Source of the DNA: an uncultured Sulfurovum sp.
GTDB lineage: Bacteria > Campylobacterota > Campylobacteria > Campylobacterales > Sulfurovaceae
Assembly (NCBI GenBank): GCA_947311605.1
Contig: CAMZLC010000025.1
Span: 1-10,198 of the forward strand
Direction of reading: 5' to 3'
DNA length: 10,198 nucleotides
Position numbers and translations under genes: made by a program. Below, in pieces: positions 6,615 to 10,198 of the stretch. Within the stretch, counting starts at the first letter, position 1. Every line of letters begins with the position of its first letter. The notes below the pieces were generated by a model. The model was given only the letters and a program-made list of their open reading frames with translations, did not search any database and was not told the origin of the DNA.

Positions 6615-7186
6615 TATTTTGCTCTAGGGATGAGGTGGTACAATGCGTAGATATCCTGTGTCGTACCAAAGTGACCAGAAATAGCATCTAGATACTTCAA
6701 TGCAACCGCATGATAATCAGCCTCGATGAGTCGCTTGATAAAGTCGACAAACTCCTCCTTGGTCGTGATCACTACTTTCGTCGAAAACATGATATTTTCA
6801 AAGGCTTCCCTAAAATTGCCTTTTTCATTGATGAGCGAAACGAAATCGCCGTAGCTGATGCCATCCTGGTATTCGACCTGCTCATGCAGAGCTCCCACAA
6901 CCTGCTCCTGGACAATAATGCGAGTGGCATAGATCGTCTGGGAAAGCTCATCAATGATCTCTTCGGCATCGTCACTGGAATTTTTGATTGCCTGATAGTA
7001 ATCAAAAAGAGCCTGCGCATCCTCCTCAAGATCCAGCCCCATATCACTGAGATAGGCGCCTACTTTGGCATCTTTGAGCTGGGGATAATCTTTGAGAAGC
7101 AGTCCATAAATTTTGAGTGCATTGGTATAATCTTTATTCAAAAACTGCTCTTCAGCCCTCTGCAATAAAATATTTTTACTTGTCAT
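6614..7186 (-). CDS. TPR-like protein upstream of murE
   Basis: A 190-residue, largely helical, acidic cytoplasmic protein. The first 35 residues look like a tetratricopeptide repeat (AEEQFLNKDYTNALKIYGLLLKDYP pattern, about residues 11-35), and a second pair of helices near residues 37-65 may continue it. The remainder (ISYGDFVSLINEKGNFREAFENI..., about 110-135) I do not recognise as a named domain. AGGA lies 6 nt before the ATG. Its stop is fused to the murE GTG start by one shared base, so the two are translationally coupled. This suggests a link with cell wall synthesis or simply co-expression. It carries no catalytic motif. Confidence 0.85.
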   Translation of the reverse strand: MTSKNILLQRAEEQFLNKDYTNALKIYGLLLKDYPQLKDAKVGAYLSDMGLDLEEDAQALFDYYQAIKNSSDDAEEIIDELSQTIYATRIIVQEQVVGALHEQVEYQDGISYGDFVSLINEKGNFREAFENIMFSTKVVITTKEEFVDFIKRLIEADYHAVALKYLDAISGHFGTTQDIYALYHLIPRAK

Positions 7187-7219
7187 TTCTATCCTGTCGC
7201 TTCATGATCATATCTCTTG

Positions 7220-7225
7220 ATTTTA
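7220..7225 (-). promoter_or_regulatory. Promoter -10 box for the TPR-murE pair
   Basis: The minus strand reads ATGTTAAAATC, an extended -10 (TGT-TAAAAT), with a predicted start near 7213 and a leader of about 27 nt. No -35 box is evident. No terminator is seen between it and the ABC permease stop at 7264, so readthrough from the transporter operon is also possible. Confidence 0.5.
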
Positions 7226-7263
7226 ACATAAATGAGTTAACACACGCGGAAAGGGCGACCTAA

Positions 7264-8235
7264 TCAGGACATACCACCCTTAAGCTTCATCTTTTTCTCC
7301 CATCTGTGCCCCACAAAAGAGAGTATGGACGTAATGGCAAAATACATTGCCGCAACAATCAACCAGGTCTCAAACGGAGAAAAGGTATTGGCTACGATCT
7401 CGCGGCCCACTTTGGTGAGGTCTGTAATCGAAATGACCGAAACCAAAGAGGAGTCCTTGACCATGGCGATCACCTCGCCCACCAAGGTCGGAAGTGCACG
7501 CTTGAGTGCCTGTGGCATGATGATCGAGCCCATCGTTTGAGTATAGTTCATACCCAAAGACTTGGCAGCTTCATACTGCCCTCTGTCTATCGACTGTATC
7601 GCTCCTCGCAACACCTCCGCGATATAGGCACCATAAAAAAGCCCCAGCGACATGGCTCCCGCATAGAACCTTGGCATATCGAAAATCGTAGCAATAATGA
7701 AATAAAAAATAAAAATCTGCACCAACAGAGGCGTACCGCGTATCACTGTGATATAGGCAGACGCGATATATTGGAGTATCGGATATTTGCTGATACGCAT
7801 AAATGCCAGCAAGGTTGCCAGAAAGAAAGCAATAACCACAGACAGACCAGATATCTGGAGTGTGACGATCAGGCCATTGATCAGAGGACCCGGCACCCAA
7901 TGCGTCATCTCAAGTACGGCATCTCCCTCGTAGATATCATCGCCATTATCTACTGCTGGTCTATAGTTGCCCTCAATAGGGTAGACCTTTTTCTCTCCAG
8001 AATCATTTGTAAGTATAAGCTGTTTGGGCTCAAGCTGCACTATACCATCGAAGTCTGCAGTCATGGACTCGGTCTTCTCATAAGCAAAATACTTAGGCAC
8101 ACTGTTCCATTTCCATGAATAATTCATGTTGCTGGCTGCATAAAAGAGGCTCAGTGCCAACAGGAGGTAGAAGCCTACAGCTCCCACTTTTCCCAGTGCG
8201 GTACTTTCAAATAGATTCTGACGATGTTTTGGCAT
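7264..8235 (-). CDS. Polar amino acid ABC transporter permease with periplasmic insert
   Basis: Inner-membrane permease of the HisM/GlnP family. The conserved part begins near residue 118 with TLQISGLSVVIAFFLATLLAF and includes VIRGTPLLVQ (164-173). The EAA loop that docks the ATPase runs from about 212 to 243 (YEAAKSLGMN then MPQALKRALP), followed by KDSSLVS (260-266). At 323 residues it is roughly 80-100 longer than usual. The extra length is an N-terminal helix (about 16-36) and about 80 residues predicted outside the membrane (37-117), with a V-DNGDDIYEGDAV pattern resembling a barrel-sandwich/lipoyl-like hairpin. It follows the binding protein gene after 3 nt (TAA-TCT-ATG), so it is coupled to it. 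Only one permease gene is present, suggesting a homodimeric channel. Confidence 0.92.
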   Translation of the reverse strand: MPKHRQNLFESTALGKVGAVGFYLLLALSLFYAASNMNYSWKWNSVPKYFAYEKTESMTADFDGIVQLEPKQLILTNDSGEKKVYPIEGNYRPAVDNGDDIYEGDAVLEMTHWVPGPLINGLIVTLQISGLSVVIAFFLATLLAFMRISKYPILQYIASAYITVIRGTPLLVQIFIFYFIIATIFDMPRFYAGAMSLGLFYGAYIAEVLRGAIQSIDRGQYEAAKSLGMNYTQTMGSIIMPQALKRALPTLVGEVIAMVKDSSLVSVISITDLTKVGREIVANTFSPFETWLIVAAMYFAITSILSFVGHRWEKKMKLKGGMS

Positions 8236-8238
8236 AGA

Positions 8239-9045
8239 TTACTGTACCTTCTTCAGCCACTTACTGTCAATCATCCACTTCTTGTATATTTTGTCATATC
8301 TGCCATCATTTTTAACCTGATAGAGGAAGTTGTCTAACCAGTTTAGAAAATCAGGATCGCCTTTTCTCACTGCCCAGCCAAAAGGCTCAAATGTCAAATC
8401 CTTGTCCCAATGCACGACACCCTTTCCGCCTCTTTTTGCCATAAAAAGCACATTGTAAGGCTTGTCGTAGATAAAAGCATCAGCCTTGCCGTTGAGTACC
8501 TCTTGGGCTGCATCGGCCTCTGTTTCAAAGGTTCTGATTTTGGCCTTTTTGAACATCTTTCTTGCTGCGATTTCGCCAGTCACACCTAGTTTGGTCACAA
8601 TGGTATATTTGGCGTCATCAAGGTCTTGCCATGTCTTGGTCACTGCTGCAACTTTTTCACTGACGATCAGTGTCTGCCCTGCTGAGATATAGGGACTTGC
8701 AAAGTTTACCTTGAGGTTTCTTTTTTGCGTCATCGTCATGCCAGATGCGATCATATCGTACTTGCCTGTAAGCAAGCCCGCAATGATACCATCCCATGCC
8801 GTAGGCACAAGCTTGAGCTTCACACCCATCTCTTTTGCCATCATCTTGACCATATCCACATCAAAACCGATAATGTTACCTTTTTTGTCTTTCATTTCGA
8901 AAGGCATATAGCCAGGCTCTAGACCTACCCTAAGCTCACCTCTTTTTACAATAGCATTCAGCGCAGAATCCTCCCACACTTTCGAGGCACCTGCCCAAGC
9001 CGTCAGATTGAAAAGCACTACCAGTGCCAACAGAAATTTTTTCAT
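8239..9045 (-). CDS. Polar amino acid ABC transporter substrate-binding protein
   Basis: Periplasmic family 3 solute-binding protein of 268 residues. A signal peptide is visible: KK, a hydrophobic core FLLALVVLFNLTAW, then an AGA cleavage site near residue 20. The family signature GFDVDMVKMMAKEMG lies at 60-74. Likely ligand contacts are R109 (TQKRNLKVNFASPY) for the substrate carboxylate and D194 (FIYDKPYN) for the amino group. AAGGAG stands 6-7 nt before the ATG, a strong site consistent with high expression. It is the middle gene of an ATPase-binding protein-permease operon. The exact amino acid cannot be read from the sequence. Confidence 0.94.
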   Translation of the reverse strand: MKKFLLALVVLFNLTAWAGASKVWEDSALNAIVKRGELRVGLEPGYMPFEMKDKKGNIIGFDVDMVKMMAKEMGVKLKLVPTAWDGIIAGLLTGKYDMIASGMTMTQKRNLKVNFASPYISAGQTLIVSEKVAAVTKTWQDLDDAKYTIVTKLGVTGEIAARKMFKKAKIRTFETEADAAQEVLNGKADAFIYDKPYNVLFMAKRGGKGVVHWDKDLTFEPFGWAVRKGDPDFLNWLDNFLYQVKNDGRYDKIYKKWMIDSKWLKKVQ

Positions 9046-9074
9046 AGTATTCTCCTTGTGTCGTTTGAATCACA

Positions 9075-9080
9075 TCTATA
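9075..9080 (-). promoter_or_regulatory. Possible internal promoter -10 before the binding protein gene
   Basis: The minus strand reads CTGTTATAGATG, with TATAGA about 30 nt before the start codon and an A/T-rich stretch further upstream. It would allow extra transcription of the binding protein over the ATPase. It is weak on its own. Confidence 0.3.
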
Positions 9081-9127
9081 ACAGTGACCAGAAAATATTA
9101 AAAATAATACTTTATGCTCAGCATCTC

Positions 9128-9868
9128 CTAGTGCGTCAGTATCTCTCTCAGGAAAAGTTTTGCCCTGTCACTTTTGGGGCGTTCAAAAAACTCTATAGGC
9201 GTATTCTCTTCTACGATACGTCCCTCATCCATAAAAACGATTCTGTCGCCCACCTCTTTGGCGAAGCCCATCTCGTGCGTGACACATACGATCGTATAGT
9301 TCTCCTGCGCCAAGGAGCGCATGACGTCCAATACTCCACCAATCATCTCAGGATCTAACGCAGAAGTAGGCTCATCAAAGAGAATGATTTTAGGTTGCAT
9401 CGCCAGCGTTCTTGCAATAGCGACCCGCTGCTTCTGTCCGCCACTCAAAGAAGAGGGATAGTCCTGTGCTTTATGTTCCAAGCCCACTTTTTTGAGTAGC
9501 TCCATAGAATGGGCAGAGGCTTTCTCTTTGGAAATACCTTTGACTTTCACCTGTGCTATATTGGTATTTTCGAGAATGGTAAGATGAGGAAAAAGATTGA
9601 AATGCTGAAAGACCATTCCGGCTTCGGCTCTGATCTCATTGATACTTGATTTTTTGTCATAGATATTCATGCCATCTACCACGATCGTGCCTTCATCTAT
9701 CTCTTCCAGTCTATTGATGCAGCGTATCAGCGTCGATTTTCCACTACCGCTGGGCCCGCAGACTACAACGATCTCACCCTTTTTCACACTGAAATCAATA
9801 TCATAAAGTGCTTGAAAATCTCCAAACATTTTATCGACATGAGACATTTCTATAATATTCGTATCCAT
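9128..9868 (-). CDS. Polar amino acid ABC transporter ATP-binding protein
   Basis: Cytoplasmic ATPase of the GlnQ/HisP family, 246 residues, powering uptake with the permease and binding protein downstream. All motifs are intact: Walker A GPSGSGKST (38-46), Q-loop Q88 (VFQHFNLFPH), signature LSGGQKQR (141-148), Walker B IILFDEP (161-167) and D-loop SALD, with switch histidine H198 (VTHEM). AGGAT lies about 6 nt before the ATG. It is the first gene of the operon; an 82-nt gap with a possible secondary promoter separates it from the binding protein gene. Confidence 0.96.
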   Translation of the reverse strand: MDTNIIEMSHVDKMFGDFQALYDIDFSVKKGEIVVVCGPSGSGKSTLIRCINRLEEIDEGTIVVDGMNIYDKKSSINEIRAEAGMVFQHFNLFPHLTILENTNIAQVKVKGISKEKASAHSMELLKKVGLEHKAQDYPSSLSGGQKQRVAIARTLAMQPKIILFDEPTSALDPEMIGGVLDVMRSLAQENYTIVCVTHEMGFAKEVGDRIVFMDEGRIVEENTPIEFFERPKSDRAKLFLREILTH

Positions 9869-9895
9869 TCAAATCCTAAGGCACAAAGTACTATC

Positions 9896-9901
9896 ATTAT
9901 A
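9896..9901 (-). promoter_or_regulatory. Promoter -10 box for the ABC transporter operon
   Basis: The minus strand reads TTTCAATATAATGATAG with a perfect TATAAT. The predicted start is near 9889 and the leader about 21 nt. A second, weaker TATAGT lies at 9907-9912. No -35 box is seen. Confidence 0.6.
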
Positions 9902-9958
9902 TTGAAACTATACTAAGACTTTGGCCATATATCTTATTATTTAAGCTTTTTTATCTGA

Positions 9959-9972
9959 TTGCACATAAGCAA
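9959..9972. repeat. Short palindrome TTGC-N6-GCAA
   Basis: TTGCACATAAGCAA lies between the 5S gene and the transporter promoter, centred about 76 bp upstream of the predicted transporter start. It could be an operator half-site pair or a small hairpin, but it is short enough to arise by chance. Apart from this and the promoter, the 171 nt between the ATPase and 5S genes are A/T-rich with nothing recognisable, including no clear rRNA terminator. Confidence 0.3.
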
Positions 9973-10039
9973 AAAAATAATGAAATAAATTAGCACAAAA
10001 AAGAGAATAGGTTAAAGAAGTAAAAAGAAGAATTTTCAA

Positions 10040-10157
10040 GATGGCACTGACCTACATTCCCACAGACGTAGCCTGCAGTATTATCGGCGATGGGAGGCTT
10101 GACTTCCAGGTTCGGAATGGAGCTGGGTATAACCCTCCCTCTAGCAGCACCACCAAG
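10040..10157 (-). rRNA. rrf: 5S ribosomal RNA
   Basis: On the minus strand the sequence contains the conserved 5S core: loop B/C region with CCAGCTCCATTCCGAAC, then CTGGAAGTCAAGCC, then ATCGCCGATAATACTGCAGG, and near the 3' end GTGGGAATGTAGGTCAGTGCC. The length of about 118 nt is typical. The ends are approximate because the terminal helix is poorly formed: only about four pairs (UGGU with GCCA) are evident before mismatches. The gene is at the end of an rRNA operon coming from the right edge. It works in the large ribosomal subunit. Confidence 0.93.
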
Positions 10158-10194
10158 AAAAGGATAGACACCATAGTGCATATGCTTTTCTTGG
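10153..10194. repeat. 10-bp inverted repeat spanning the 5S 5' end and upstream spacer
   Basis: CCAAGAAAAG (10153-10162) is perfectly complementary to CTTTTCTTGG (10185-10194), with a 22-nt loop. On the rRNA transcript, the spacer before 5S would pair with the first nucleotides of 5S. It may be a processing stem or a conformational competitor of 5S helix I. Positions 10158-10198 are otherwise 23S-5S spacer or the 23S 3' end, which I cannot tell apart. Confidence 0.5.
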
Positions 10195-10198
10195 CTTG

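Noticed and set aside
6710..7168. 152-codon plus-strand open frame opposite the TPR-like gene
   Set aside because: The minus-strand frame has a good ribosome binding site, promoter and coupling to murE; the antisense frame has none of these.
7306..8118. 270-codon plus-strand open frame opposite the permease gene
   Set aside because: It is antisense to a clear permease, is rich in Arg, His and Asn with no domain, and follows from codon bias of the real gene.
9096..9109. AT-rich palindrome TATTA-AAAA-TAATA between ATPase and binding protein genes as a terminator
   Set aside because: The stem has no G or C pairs and sits inside an operon; it is more likely an A/T-rich promoter upstream region.
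9714..9730. Second FNR-like box (TTGAT...ATCAG)
   Set aside because: The spacer is 7 nt instead of 4 and it lies inside the ATPase coding region.
9990..10181. 63-codon minus-strand open frame across the 5S region
   Set aside because: It is a translation of the 5S rRNA gene and its flanks.

Overview
The window looks like chromosomal DNA of a Campylobacterota (epsilonproteobacterial) species, probably close to marine sulfur oxidisers such as Sulfurovum or Sulfurimonas. This is inferred from four things: the style of the proteins (short MurE, PanD-YbaB gene order, a single-domain hemerythrin beside a DUF2249 protein), promoters with good -10 boxes but no clear -35 boxes, dense gene packing with 1-8 nt overlaps, and the 5S rRNA sequence. 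No transposase, integrase, phage gene or CRISPR array is seen, and no gene stands out by composition.

Layout. Positions 1-86 are a 7-bp tandem repeat running off the left edge. From about 2498 back to 110, minus-strand genes encode a thioredoxin-like [2Fe-2S] ferredoxin, then PanD, a YbaB/EbfC nucleoid protein and an ankyrin-repeat protein (all overlapping), then ribonuclease HII. From 2660 to 5253 a plus-strand operon of four overlapping genes encodes an FmdE-like protein, a hemerythrin, a DUF2249 protein and a 12-helix membrane protein with conserved-looking histidines. From 7186 back to 5319 a minus-strand pair encodes a TPR-like protein and MurE. From 9868 back to 7264 lies a minus-strand polar amino acid ABC transporter (ATPase, binding protein, permease). 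A minus-strand 5S rRNA gene sits at about 10040-10157, so an rRNA operon enters from the right edge.

The most interesting part is the 2660-5253 operon. A near-perfect FNR/DNR-type box (TTGAT-N4-GTCAA, 2588-2601) is centred 41.5 bp before the start predicted from a perfect TATAAT. This is the classical class II activation position. Hemerythrin and DUF2249 proteins often accompany nitric oxide or denitrification genes, so the operon is inferred to be a CRP/FNR-controlled NO/O2-linked module with a poorly characterised heme-copper-oxidase-like or NnrS-like membrane protein as its largest part. The divergent ferredoxin gene may share the same box.

The other units are housekeeping: pantothenate precursor synthesis (PanD), RNA-DNA hybrid removal (RNase HII), peptidoglycan precursor synthesis (MurE) and amino acid uptake. 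The permease is unusual in carrying a periplasmic insert of about 80 residues after its first helix.
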